A stretch of 64,000 nt of DNA from Pseudomonas sp. ISL-84 (lineage in GTDB: Bacteria; Bacillota; Bacilli; Bacillales; Cytobacillaceae), in assembly GCA_018613035.1 (NCBI GenBank), contig JAGGRA010000068.1, positions 1 through 64,000 of the forward strand. The letters run 5' to 3'. Under the pieces are notes generated by a model. The model was not told the DNA's origin. It worked only from the letters and a program-made list of their open reading frames with translations, and ran no database searches. Shown here one piece after another: positions 8,955 through 17,570 of this stretch. Position 1 is the stretch's first letter; the number at the start of each line of letters is the position of its first letter. Position numbers and translations under genes: made by a program.

Positions 8955-9515
8955 TTATTTCTCATATGCCTTATTCACCCATTTAATTTCACCATTTTCA
9001 ATATCATAATTTAATTTTACGGTAAATCCATGTTTCTTATAGAAATGTTCTAGTCTATCAATGTGATCCCAATCCCTATGTACAATTTCACCTTGGATAT
9101 GTGTAAAATTTTGTTTTACAACTTCTTTCTGGAGGTATTTCATTAACAATGAACCGTATCCATTATTCTTCTCATTGCCTTGGATATCCCCGATATGAAC
9201 ATATTTAAATTGTTTTTCAGACTTATAATGAAAATCTGAATAAACACTTGATAATATCCCAAAATTCCAGTCTGGTCTAAACTTTTCTAATTTGTTAAGC
9301 ATAATGTACAAAGATGTTCCAGTATCTAGCTTATATAGCACAGACCATTCATCATTAATCTTCTCTAAACCAATTACCTCGCAATTCTTTCCTTTGAAAT
9401 ACTCAATAAATTCTTGTAATACCAAAAAGCGTTCCTCTAAGTTATCAACTATCTCCCTAAGATTATCAATACTGTTAATATAATACTCATCCATTTTCTT
9501 TCTTCTATTAAACAT
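8955..9515 (-). CDS. GNAT-family N-acetyltransferase
   Basis: A 186-residue protein with a GNAT fold in its second half. The acetyl-CoA-binding motif A is visible as GNEKNNGYGSLLMKYLQKEV (about 113-132), followed by the HIQGEI strand and the DRLEHFYKKHGF motif B typical of acetyltransferases. The first 80 residues are unlike common families. The substrate is unknown. It stands alone with decayed sequence on both sides. An internal ATG (MDEYY) eight codons in is possible, but GGTGG lies better for the first ATG. Confidence 0.75.
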   Translation of the reverse strand: MFNRRKKMDEYYINSIDNLREIVDNLEERFLVLQEFIEYFKGKNCEVIGLEKINDEWSVLYKLDTGTSLYIMLNKLEKFRPDWNFGILSSVYSDFHYKSEKQFKYVHIGDIQGNEKNNGYGSLLMKYLQKEVVKQNFTHIQGEIVHRDWDHIDRLEHFYKKHGFTVKLNYDIENGEIKWVNKAYEK

Positions 9516-9937
9516 TATCCACCAGCTTTCATATTTTTTATAATATATTCACTAATGGTATTAGAATATGACAGTCATGGTTTTGGTCAACTAAGAAAGA
9601 CAACCACTTTGAATGCAACCGTCCATCTTTGTTGGTTATTCTATTGCCAGTATCGTTTTACTGCGCAGCTAATGACTGGTATTATTATTTATGACCTTAT
9701 ACATAGGTCATAAAAAGGAATTGGTAGGGGTTAATCCGTTACATCATCCTTGCATATTTCACTAACTAGCTGCCATAACGTGTTGTTTTCTTTATCTTCG
9801 GTCCATGCCTATCACAAAGTTCTTCTACTTTCTTCTTAACCCGACCGAAAAAATTTATCATGTTCTGCTATGTGAAAAACTCCTTTTTACTGATAAGGCG
9901 ATACTTTTTTGCTACCTGTTTGTTTAATAAACGACTT
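9516..9937. other. Region with decayed coding remnant
   Basis: The minus strand between about 9735 and 9930 reads as protein interrupted by two stops and a shift (KKYRLISKKEFFT, then VEELCDRHGPKIKKTTRYG, then WQLVSEICKDDVTD in another frame). It has the look of a broken gene, but I do not recognise the family. Confidence 0.3.
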
Positions 9938-10231
9938 TTATTTTGAACATGAAATATTCCCTTCTAGTACAATAGGACCAAACACATTCGTATTTGAATT
10001 TATTGTTCGAACCTTGATACGGGTAGGTATCATCGTTGGGGAAATCTCTTCCCATATTCCCGCCCAATTGTTCTCGGCATATCGAGTTAGTGGAAATGTC
10101 CAACTTATTTCATTCAGATTAAATGCTAATATCTCATAGCTATCATACTTTCCAAACCTCGAAGGCGTTGGTATATGCAAAGCATGAATACTAAGGCTTG
10201 TTCTTTTATCAATAAAATTTTCTTTCGACAT
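9938..10231 (-). CDS. Hypothetical protein, possibly a gene fragment
   Basis: An open frame of 97 residues (MSKENFIDKRTS ... VLEGNISCSK) of coding-like composition and no recognised domain. No convincing ribosome-binding site precedes the ATG, and the flanking DNA is full of decayed remnants, so it may be a piece of a larger gene. The overlapping plus-strand frame looks like a shadow. Confidence 0.4.
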   Translation of the reverse strand: MSKENFIDKRTSLSIHALHIPTPSRFGKYDSYEILAFNLNEISWTFPLTRYAENNWAGIWEEISPTMIPTRIKVRTINSNTNVFGPIVLEGNISCSK

Positions 10232-10358
10232 TATAAATTAACGCTACACCCTTACACTTTTCAAAAATAATTAAAAACATTTTATCTACTGCCTGATCTT
10301 TATTAAGTAAGGTGTCATCTAAATCAAATAGCTTTGCTTTATAACCATTCAAAAAAGC
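10209..10358 (-). pseudogene. N-terminal fragment of a HAD-superfamily hydrolase
   Basis: The open frame AFLNGYKAKLFDLDDTLLNKD has the HAD motif I DxDxT within a standard KAxLFDLDDTLL context. It runs about 50 residues and stops; motifs II-IV are absent. It lacks an ATG. Its end overlaps the start of the 97-residue frame in another phase, suggesting a deletion joined unrelated sequences. Confidence 0.65.
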
Positions 10359-10950
10359 TCATCTGTAACTCCTTTGATTGGCTTATTTTCATCATTTTAA
10401 AGGACTACTCTACAATGTTTTTTCAATTATGAAAGGTTAATTTAGCAAGGTATAATGCTGTTTGCAATCACTACACAGGGCATTACAAAAAATAAAAAAA
10501 GATGAATTTACAATTAGGATTAAGAAAAAATCCAGATGAAAAATTGAATCAGCCTAACAATCAGAAGTCCTATTATGATTTAATTAGAAAATTCATTAAT
10601 GAAATATATAATATACATATACAATAATGTGTAAACAAAATTATTTTTACAATTGATATTATATATTTTGTTTTAGTATATTTTATAATCCTTTTTTATG
10701 GTAATGATAAATTGAAAATCCATATTTATAGCGAAAATAAAGAAGAGTATATCTGACTAATAGATGATAAAAAATTGCTCAGGATATACTATTCAATTAT
10801 CAATTCTTCCCAAAATCCGGATAGCTTTGTGAAATTTAAACCTAAGACTCTAATAACGGTTCTTTACACACTCTTTTATAGCCTTTTTTAAACATCCTAG
10901 CATTCACCGAGGTTTAATGTACGTGGAGTACAGACAATATTTGAAGGATG
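10359..10950. other. Intergenic region without recognised gene
   Basis: AT-rich, with stops in all frames. Nothing recognisable except the recombinase remnant that follows. Confidence 0.35.
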
Positions 10951-10957
10951 CAGTTTG

Positions 10958-11121
10958 CCGAAAAAGAAATTGACCCCTCATTTGCTCAGGCATACGTTTC
11001 GTAAATGGATGCAGAAGGCTATAAGTAATGATATTAAAAAAAGTGAAAAAATTGACCAGTCACAGCAATATCGCAACTACGAGTAGAAATTTGAAGGATT
11101 CTTATGGTGATTTGGCGTTGT
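10958..11121 (+). pseudogene. Second decayed tyrosine-recombinase C-terminus
   Basis: The frame PKKKLTPHLLRHTFRKWMQK mirrors the fragment at 3505 (KKKLTPHMFRHTF). After SNDIKK a frame change occurs; the next frame gives TTTSRNLKDSYGDL, again matching the other fragment (TTTSKYLKDRYSDL). It is a frameshifted copy of the same recombinase C-terminus. Confidence 0.7.
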
Positions 11122-11405
11122 AAAGGATGCTGTACTAAGTTTTCAATAGAATTGTTTTTTAATAAAGATTAGGAACCTTATAAATGCGGCACTGACAACG
11201 GGCTTTGGTTTCCCTGAGAGGATGTGTATATTGAAAATCCAGTTCAACACTCAATAAGCCCCTTATATTCTCCTTTTTTAAGCTCCCTCATATGTTAAAA
11301 CGTTCACACATTGTTCATATGTATTTGGTTAAGCGACATTCCATTTGGTATATGATTATATATAGAATATTCCGATAAAAATATATTAAAAGTGAGTTGG
11401 TTTAG

Positions 11406-11537
11406 GTGCGAAAAGATATTAAATCATTGAAAGAGCTTATTGAAGAGAATAAACAGGATCTTTTAAATGACAAAAAGGCTTTGGAAAGGATTGATAAGCG
11501 TATAGAGGAACGACATGCCTTAAAAAGGCTAGCCTAA
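11406..11537 (+). CDS. FbpB-family small basic protein
   Basis: A 43-residue peptide starting at GTG (VRKDIKSLKELIEENKQD ... RIEERHALKRLA). The pattern of an N-terminal basic patch, then LxxLIxxNKxxLLxDKxALxxIxxRIEERH, fits the Fur-regulated basic protein family (FbpB-like) of Bacillus, small proteins tied to iron-sparing regulation by an sRNA in B. subtilis. No good Fur box could be confirmed; the upstream DNA is AT-rich with a plausible promoter. The start codon has only a weak ribosome site. The minus-strand frame over the same DNA is a shadow. Confidence 0.65.
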   Translation: MRKDIKSLKELIEENKQDLLNDKKALERIDKRIEERHALKRLA

Positions 11538-12569
11538 TGACTTTTATGTAAAAGCGTGCAAATAAATGGGATAAATATCTATTATCACCCTTAGAGTTCG
11601 TCTTACTCTCATGGTATTGAAATAAAAGGAAAATTGTTATGTGGTGGAATTTCTTCATATTCTACCCCATTCTTTATATTAAAAAAATGAGATTCATCTG
11701 TAAAAAAGAAGAAATGGAATTATTCGAAAACGACAGTGATAGGCCTTTAAAGGGATGATTTATAGAAGAAACACGTAGGAATAACATTTAATTTTTTGCC
11801 AGAAAAAAAACAGAGTTAGGTTGAATAACACAGTAACCCTTTTGGTTAACTATGATATTACCCTACTAAAATTTTATTCAGCCTTTTAGGGACTATTCCT
11901 AGAAGGCTAATTTTTCGCGAAATAGTAAACACCAAATGTATAGTCACGCACTATCATGTAAATACAATTTAAGAACCAAATGCTAAAGTTAACTCTGTCG
12001 GATATTAAGTGGTCAGAAAATGGTTAGATAACAAAACGCAAAAAGGACCCTAGCATGAGTAGAGTCCTTGAAATGAAACTATTCTATGGTGGTCATTCTA
12101 GCTGTATTGATTACTATTTCCCAAGTTTGCAAATCGCAAACCTATAATACCAAGAGCATTAAACGATCGTGCTTCTGAGTTAGAAACACTTAAGCGTATA
12201 TTTAGGATTGTATCAGGCACAGAGCATTTAACATGTCAATAACACCATCTTTTTTGTAAGAGGTTGTTTTATTTTTATTCTTAAGAAAAACCCTTCCTTA
12301 AATTTTTTCTGTTAGACTCTTTAATTTTAGTCGGCTTCCTCCCTAATTGTTAAACAACAATGTTACAAAAAATAAAAGGGTGAAGGTTTTAACCAAAACT
12401 AACAACACTACTTACCGCAAGTTATCCATAATGAGACACTTGATCATTTCCAAGGGGGTTCATTGTTTAAGAGATATGACATAAAATGAAGGCTAACTTT
12501 TAACCATACCCTTTCTATGCTTCACATTAATAATCAGTACCGAAGATTTAGCTTTTCTTTTCTCTACTC
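11538..12569. other. Long intergenic region without recognised gene
   Basis: One kilobase with no credible coding frame. A hairpin AAGGAC ... GTCCTT lies at about 12045-12071. The rest is AT-rich sequence with no clear repeat; it looks like accumulated debris. Confidence 0.35.
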
Positions 12570-13097
12570 TCATCCCCAGTAACATACTATAAGTTTTTTT
12601 AGAGCAAGATACTCTTCTTCAATTTTTTCTTTCTTGGCAGCTATTTCTTTATTCTCCTTCTCCAGAAGAAGAATTTTCCTACTGAGTTTCTGTATGCTCT
12701 CCTCGGAATGGTTATTCGCTTTTTGACTGGATTGTGCCACCTCATATAAATTTTTTATCGAGCTCAATACCTGTTCAAGTTCTAGAGCAGATTCCTCTAT
12801 TCCCTTTGGATATGAAGGAACTTGTACCTTTATGCTGGTTTTTTGATTCTTTTTAATAGAAAAGCGGCTCTCCTTTTCTTTTTTATACTGCTTTGCTGAT
12901 TCTATTTCCATACAATAGTTCTTTCTTACTTTTGCATTCCATCGAAAACCGCAAGCTGCAGATGTTCTAGACAATTGTTTACCTACTTTCTTAAAGGCTT
13001 GAAGCTGGGTTCCACCCTTCCGGATATACCCAAGTACTACCTCTGCTAAAAGCTGATCTTCATCCATTGTCCATGAGTCTTGGCGCGTTTTATTCAT
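12570..13097 (-). CDS. RsfA-family transcriptional regulator
   Basis: A 175-residue regulator with an N-terminal Myb/SANT-like DNA-binding domain (RQDSWTMDEDQLLAEVVLGY, then SRTSAACGFRWNAKVRK) and a C-terminal coiled coil (about 125-165, LSRKILLLEKENKEIAAKK). This is the layout of RsfA, the prespore regulator acting with sigma-F in Bacillus. It is related to YlbO and to phage or plasmid relatives. The ATG at 13097 follows GGGGGGAT; the longer upstream frame would add a nonsense hydrophobic extension. Its presence on this element could adjust host sporulation. Confidence 0.8.
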   Translation of the reverse strand: MNKTRQDSWTMDEDQLLAEVVLGYIRKGGTQLQAFKKVGKQLSRTSAACGFRWNAKVRKNYCMEIESAKQYKKEKESRFSIKKNQKTSIKVQVPSYPKGIEESALELEQVLSSIKNLYEVAQSSQKANNHSEESIQKLSRKILLLEKENKEIAAKKEKIEEEYLALKKLIVCYWG

Positions 13098-13207
13098 GTA
13101 ATCCCCCCGCTTTTTTTTACAATAAGTATGCGTGAGAACTAAAAATAAGAAGAGAAAATACATATTGATAAACTTAACTCCGACTGGTCAAGTTTTAAAA
13201 GAAGACA

Positions 13208-13705
13208 TTACAATACAGTCTTAGGATTTCGGATGACCATGTCCTTTTTAGTGGAATCTTTCATTCTTGAGGCAAGGGATTGAATATAAGAATCTGTCAG
13301 TTTAGCAGGATAGTATCCAATCCGCTCCCGTAGTAGATTTTCAAGAACAAAGCATTTCCTGGTGGCTTTTTCATATTCACGGAAAGTGTATTGCTCTGCT
13401 TCTGTAAAGGAGCCTTCTCCCTCCTTCATCGCTTGAATAATGATAAACCGCTGTTTATATATGTCCGCTCGGTCCTTTCGGGCAAATTTCAATAGGAACA
13501 GCAGCTCTATCGTTGAAAAGCACATAAGTTCTGACGTGCTTTTATCCAGATCAGAAAGCGAGGGCTGTGAAGCCGGCATAAGGTTTTTCCGTTTCCCATA
13601 CTCCAGAACATCGGCCAGCTTCAGCTTCATTGTACAAAACGAGCAATAGTAATCGCACAGATCCATCTTCTTAACAGTGCTTCCGCAATAGGCACAGGTT
13701 TTCAT
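13208..13705 (-). CDS. Zinc-ribbon protein of unknown function
   Basis: A 165-residue protein with an N-terminal zinc ribbon (CAYCGSTVKKMDLCDYYCSFC, residues about 4-24, CxxC...CxxC type), then a helical, charged domain. I do not recognise the rest. It lies between the RsfA gene (110 bp downstream) and the ArdC gene (116 bp upstream), all on the minus strand, and may be part of a plasmid accessory operon. A nucleic-acid role is suggested by the ribbon only. Confidence 0.65.
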   Translation of the reverse strand: MKTCAYCGSTVKKMDLCDYYCSFCTMKLKLADVLEYGKRKNLMPASQPSLSDLDKSTSELMCFSTIELLFLLKFARKDRADIYKQRFIIIQAMKEGEGSFTEAEQYTFREYEKATRKCFVLENLLRERIGYYPAKLTDSYIQSLASRMKDSTKKDMVIRNPKTVL

Positions 13706-13745
13706 CCAGAATCATCCTTTCCTCTTATTTCTTTGCTGCAATCAG

Positions 13746-13764
13746 AATAATCGGGCCGATTATT
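13746..13764. promoter_or_regulatory. Perfect 19-bp palindrome between ardC-like and zinc-ribbon genes
   Basis: AATAATCGG-G-CCGATTATT is a 9-1-9 inverted repeat 41 bp upstream of the zinc-ribbon gene. It is typical of an operator for a dimeric repressor. No second copy was found in the window. Confidence 0.5.
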
Positions 13765-13821
13765 TCCATGCACTTTGGCCCCCGCCAAGGGGAGCAGCCG
13801 CTTTTGGCAGCTGCAGCTTCA

Positions 13822-14658
13822 TTAAATGGGTTTTGGAGTAAGCTTTTCAATGACCTCATGGCTGCATGTGACAATGTCACACCCAATCTGTTTCATAATA
13901 CTGATATCCTGGCTCCATCCGGCAATGTACCCAAAACTGTACTCTCCTGTCTCATATCCGAAATGGTTCATAACCACATATGCAACGGCTTCAGCCTGAG
14001 CTTCACGAATCCGGCTCTCTTCTTCCTCAAATTTAGCGCCTTTGCTGTGCAATAAATGGTGAGCGTATTCGTGTATCAATGTTTTCAGCTGCTGGGTTTT
14101 GCTTCTTTCTTTATGAAGTGCAATGTATTGCTGGGAGAGATGATAATAGCCGTTTGCCTCTCCTGTGTCTTTAAATTTGACAGGTATTTCAATTTTTTGA
14201 ATCCATTCCTTCAGCAGGGCTTCTTCTTGTCCCCCGCCGCCTTCAAGTGTTTTTACTGCTGGAGCTGGAAGCTCTTTTCCGTCTGTATGAGAAACATCAA
14301 ACACATTTACATACCGGAAGCCATAAAGAACCTTTTTTTCTTTTCCCTCTTTGCCGCTTTTTTCTTCTTTTTCATCCTTTTCTTCTTTCCTTTTTTTCTT
14401 CCCTATTAAGGGAGCAAGCACTTTAATCGCTTTGGCTCCTTTTTGGACGTATCGGCCGTATCTTTTCCAATCGTGGTACCCTTTTACAAACGTCGCACTG
14501 GGATTTTGCATATAGATGAGGATGGTATTATTAAAGCTGTAGCTGTGGAAGCTGGAAAGAAACCGCAGCCACTCCTGAAATTTTTCACTTGTCATCACCT
14601 CCTGAATGCCCTGGTCTAATTGTTCTTTGATTTCTTCCAATGCTTTGTTTTTGGCCAT
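13822..14658 (-). CDS. ardC: ArdC-type antirestriction protein with metallopeptidase domain
   Basis: A 278-residue protein. The N-terminal part (about 1-140) is an ArdC-like single-strand-DNA-binding domain (FQEWLRFLSSFHSYSFNNTI, then KGYHDWKRYGRYVQKGAKAI). A lysine/glutamate-rich insertion follows (KKKRKEEKDEKEEKSGK). The C-terminal part is a zincin-like domain with HEYAHHLLH (HExxH) and a downstream glutamate region (RIREAQAEAVAYVV). ArdC proteins protect incoming plasmid DNA from restriction during conjugation. Start ATG 14658 follows GGGAGGAAAAACAA. The preceding 350 bp form large stem-loops, an unusual leader for a Bacillus gene. Confidence 0.85.
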   Translation of the reverse strand: MAKNKALEEIKEQLDQGIQEVMTSEKFQEWLRFLSSFHSYSFNNTILIYMQNPSATFVKGYHDWKRYGRYVQKGAKAIKVLAPLIGKKKRKEEKDEKEEKSGKEGKEKKVLYGFRYVNVFDVSHTDGKELPAPAVKTLEGGGGQEEALLKEWIQKIEIPVKFKDTGEANGYYHLSQQYIALHKERSKTQQLKTLIHEYAHHLLHSKGAKFEEEESRIREAQAEAVAYVVMNHFGYETGEYSFGYIAGWSQDISIMKQIGCDIVTCSHEVIEKLTPKPI

Positions 14659-14844
14659 TTGTTTTTCCTCCCTTGTTTTTTGGGCTGTGAGCGATTCTTC
14701 CCCATGAGGGATTTTTTTCGCCCTTTTGACGTGGAGAACGAACAAGGAGCATAGGCAGATGGTCAAGGGATGAGCATAAAAAGTTTTTTGATGTTGCGAA
14801 GTGCTGTTAATCAAAAAAGTTTTTTGCCCCTTGACTGGCTGACT

Positions 14845-14916
14845 ATCCGGCTTAGCTTTCAGCAGGTGGAGGGCGTGAGCCTGGGAGGCTCAGCCTGCTG
14901 GAAGGTTAGACCGGAT
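14845..14916. other. Nested stem-loop upstream of ardC
   Basis: Three coaxial pairings are visible: ATCCGG 14845 with CCGGAT 14911, TTTCAGCAGG 14857 with CCTGCTGGAA 14894, and GAGCC 14877 with GGCTC 14887. Together they make a hairpin of about 72 bases in the leader of ardC. It has no T-run, so it is not a simple terminator. Confidence 0.7.
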
Positions 14917-14966
14917 TGCGTGCTTGTACGATTCGCAGCGCAAAAGGGTGGAAAAACCAAAATAAA

Positions 14967-14986
14967 AAGCAGCCGGCCGGCTGCTT
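14967..14986 (-). terminator. Perfect 20-bp palindrome with T-run upstream of ardC
   Basis: AAGCAGCCGGCCGGCTGCTT is a perfect GC-rich palindrome followed on the minus strand by TTTATTTT. It could end an upstream minus-strand transcript or, because it sits before ardC, act as an attenuator. Confidence 0.6.
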
Positions 14987-15060
14987 CCATTTTGTTCTTA
15001 TTATTTATTTTTAATCTTTTTCTTTCGGTCTTCAGGGTCGTTCACTCGTGAAGAAATTCA

Positions 15061-15207
15061 ATGGAACATCAGGATGTCAGGCAGAGTTTTTTTGCTGCCA
15101 TACAGCCTGATGATCGCTTGGATTTTAGAGGGAAGCGAGATGCCATAGACTGTTGGATTGCAGGTTTTGGCAATCTTACAGTCTATGAGCAGACCTTTAG
15201 GCCCTAA
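15061..15207 (+). CDS. Hypothetical 48-residue protein
   Basis: The frame MEHQDVRQSFFAAIQPDDRL to the end FGNLTVYEQTFRP has protein-like composition and a stop at 15205-15207. The ribosome site is weak (GTGAAGAAATTCA before ATG), so it may be the tail of a longer, lost gene. Family not recognised. Confidence 0.35.
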   Translation: MEHQDVRQSFFAAIQPDDRLDFRGKRDAIDCWIAGFGNLTVYEQTFRP

Positions 15208-15294
15208 ACAAGTGCAGGTTTGGAAAATAGTTGGCTTAAATCACCTAACGAACTCGTATTTAAAAAAAGTATGATCATTTTCTTCCGTATTGGT

Positions 15295-15459
15295 CTAAAA
15301 ATACGCCTGATTCTTAAAGATGAAACCAGCTTGTTCCCAAACCAATTCCTTGGTTCTCCAAGTTTCTTGATACATCTTTTTCCCAATCAATTGAGGGTCC
15401 GCATCTTCTTTAATCATGTATTTGATTACATACGCTCCAATATTGACTACATGGTCCAT
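15295..15459 (-). pseudogene. Remnant of a phage/plasmid Rep protein
   Basis: A 54-residue open frame, MDHVVNIGAYVIKYMIKEDA then PQLIGKKMYQE, resembles the C-terminal YxxKYxxKD...LxGKKxYxxS segment of phage/plasmid rolling-circle-type replication proteins. It ends at a TAG after NQAYF; the same frame goes on for another 17 codons. The catalytic HUH part is missing. The plus-strand frame covering this DNA is its shadow. Confidence 0.5.
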
Positions 15460-15559
15460 TCAATTTATCTTTATGAATCCTTGACCCATAATTTCTCTAT
15501 CAGTAATGCAGGAGTATAGTTCAGATTACATAATAAATGATATAGTGAATGAGACCGCT

Positions 15560-15930
15560 TAGCCAGAAAGATAGAGCAAGGACATTATTATCATTAAAGA
15601 ACTGTTTAATCGGGGAATAAGAGTACATATATTAAATGCGGGATTGCTTAAGGATGTATCAATAGGACGCTTTTCCCTGCATACATTGCTTGCCATTGCC
15701 GAGCTGGAAAGAAATATGATTGTCGAACGGCACCCAGGAGGGAAAATCCATTGCCAAGCAGCATGACGATTTCCGAGAAGGCAGACCAGTAATCCAGAAG
15801 GAAGCAAATACAACATGCCCTGCAGCTGTTTAGGAAATTCATATAAACAAGCAGAGGAGATCACGGGCATTAGTAAAAGCACCCTAATAAGAGCAAAGAA
15901 AAAACGTGTGAAAGCAGAGGCATTCTGATG
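15560..15930 (+). pseudogene. Remnant of a serine recombinase/resolvase
   Basis: In one frame the DNA reads IIIKELFNRGIRVHILNAGL, then GRFSLHTLLAIAELERNMIV, typical of the second half of the serine-recombinase catalytic domain (helix E region AFAExERxxIxER). A shifted frame then gives KQHDDFREGRPVIQKEANTT-like and EEITGISKSTLIRAKKKR, the C-terminal HTH. The N-terminal nucleophile Ser region is lost and there are at least two shifts. Confidence 0.75.
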
Positions 15931-15973
15931 AAACACTGAAAATCGCTAAAGAAAAAGAAAGGGGAAATCAATA

Positions 15974-16243
15974 ATGCTAGTAGATGACCACGCCATAAAC
16001 AGCTTAAAAACATGGTTTGATATTGAATATGAGAGACTGAAGCAGGAATGGAAAAGCGGACAGTATGAAAACCTTCCTGATTGCCCATCTTTTAAAGTAA
16101 CCTATACATATAGGGAGGCTTTAAACGTTCTGATAAAAGGTCCTCAATCTATTGATGAAACACAGTTAAAGAAGATGATTGATGAAGAATTAGAGATTGA
16201 GAACCATTGGAAGGAACACAAACGAGATCATTGGCAGAGATAA
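15974..16243 (+). CDS. Hypothetical protein next to resolvase remnant
   Basis: An 89-residue acidic/charged protein (MLVDDHAINSLKTWFDIEYE ... HWKEHKRDHWQR) with a good ribosome site (AAGGGGAAATCAATA before ATG). No domain is recognised. It follows the serine-recombinase remnant by about 45 bp and resembles small proteins often carried beside plasmid resolvases, but that is inference. Confidence 0.55.
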   Translation: MLVDDHAINSLKTWFDIEYERLKQEWKSGQYENLPDCPSFKVTYTYREALNVLIKGPQSIDETQLKKMIDEELEIENHWKEHKRDHWQR

Positions 16244-16581
16244 ACCAAGCATATGAGGAAATCATTCACGGAGCAGCAAAAGAGCCATTAATGTAGCTTG
16301 GGAAAGCCAAAATAAGGCGGTTATAGCCCTGTATAGAAAAATCAGCATGACTAGAGACTTATAAGTTGCATTTTCGTTTCCTGTATATCAAGATATTGCC
16401 AGGTAATGTCTATAAGCTGGCACTTTGGATAAATAGAATCCATTTTGAAAAAAGGTTGGTCAAAATAGGGTCTTCTCCAGCAGACTTATTTTTCTGCTTT
16501 ATAAAAATTTGATCATTTTCTAACTGTAATACTCCACAATTGCGCCCTTTAATTGAAACTGAGGAGATTATATTAGCTGGC
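16244..16581. other. Intergenic region with possible remnants
   Basis: About 340 bp. The first 60 bp read in frame as YEEIIHGAAKEPLM and then stop, suggesting a truncated gene. The remainder shows nothing recognisable. Confidence 0.35.
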
Positions 16582-16797
16582 TTACTTGAAAAAGAATGAT
16601 GTAATTATAAGCCCTATTATGATTACAAGGATAAGTATCCCTGTCCCTTTCCAACCTAAACTGCCTACTAAATCTACAAGAAATCCGCTGTTATCTTTAT
16701 TAAAAGCATCGTTCATATTTCCAGTTGGATTTCTTTTCAATTCTTCTTGTCTCAATCTCTCTCTTCTTCTTTCAGGAGTTTCTTTATTCTCACTCAT
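16582..16797 (-). CDS. DUF6366-type small membrane protein
   Basis: A 71-residue protein: a charged N-terminus (ETPERRRERLRQEELKRNPT), then GNMNDAF, DLVGSLGWKGTGILIL and one membrane span (residues about 50-69). This pattern matches DUF6366 proteins common in Bacillaceae, function unknown. It is single-gene and probably inserted in the membrane with the basic end in the cytosol. Confidence 0.7.
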   Translation of the reverse strand: MSENKETPERRRERLRQEELKRNPTGNMNDAFNKDNSGFLVDLVGSLGWKGTGILILVIIIGLIITSFFFK

Positions 16798-16916
16798 TTG
16801 AACACCCCTAATTTAAAAATTAGAATATTAATTTTACGTTCCTTCTTTAACAACCCTACCCTATTGCTAATACCAATTATTTCAAAACCTGTCATTCAAC
16901 TCAATCTTTTTTTCCG

Positions 16917-16956
16917 TAAAAAAAGGCACTTACCTTATTACAGATATGTGCCTTTT
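16917..16956 (-). terminator. Terminator of the 126-residue hypothetical gene
   Basis: AAAAGGCAC / GTGCCTTTT forms a 9-bp stem with a T-run on the minus strand, 55 bp past the stop of the gene at 17011. Confidence 0.75.
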
Positions 16957-17010
16957 CAATGGAACAATAAGGATCTTCTAATAGCTGGTTTAGCTTAATT
17001 AGGAATTCGT

Positions 17011-17391
17011 TTACCGAGTTAAATGTTCTTTAAAAATCTGTTTAAAATGCGGCTTAAAATCAATTTCGATAGTTTGTTGAGAGTCCTCATTAACTACTGT
17101 TAATAGCATACTGGCACGTTCTTTCTTATCTGCTGTAATTTCTAATTTTTCAACTCGTTTTAGATCTAAAAGTGATAACAATCTATTTGAACTACGCTGA
17201 GTTACCTTTACTTTAACTTCACCATAGGAAGGAGAGAGCTTAACAATAAAGTCTTCCTCTTCATTGGAAAATCTGTATGTTGCTTCATTGTAATAAAATG
17301 GTAAGTCTTTTGAAGTAGAATCTAATAACATTGGTTCCGATTCGAATAACGAAAGAAAGTCGTTTTCTTCTGGAAATTTACGCAATTTCAC
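17011..17391 (-). CDS. Hypothetical protein
   Basis: A 126-residue soluble protein (MKLRKFPEENDFLSLFESEP ... FKPHFKQIFKEHLTR) with alternating charged strand-like segments and no signal peptide. No family is recognised. It ends before a clear terminator and begins 180 bp from the zinc-motif nuclease gene, so it may be transcribed with it. An immunity- or accessory-type role is possible but unproven. Confidence 0.6.
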   Translation of the reverse strand: MKLRKFPEENDFLSLFESEPMLLDSTSKDLPFYYNEATYRFSNEEEDFIVKLSPSYGEVKVKVTQRSSNRLLSLLDLKRVEKLEITADKKERASMLLTVVNEDSQQTIEIDFKPHFKQIFKEHLTR

Positions 17392-17570
17392 CTCACCTTT
17401 CTTTAACTCTATAAATGCGCCCCGTGAAAATTATTGAACTGCAAATAGCTTTTAAGGCAGTAAAGACTTCTGTATCTCCATTAATTAATAATCCAAAATA
17501 ACCGTAATCTTTAATAATTGAAAAAAAATAAATAATTCATCTTTTGTAATGTATTTAGATACGCTTGCTC

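Noticed and set aside
9909..10139. Plus-strand 76-residue frame
   Set aside because: It overlaps the minus-strand frame of better composition, lacks a ribosome site and matches nothing.
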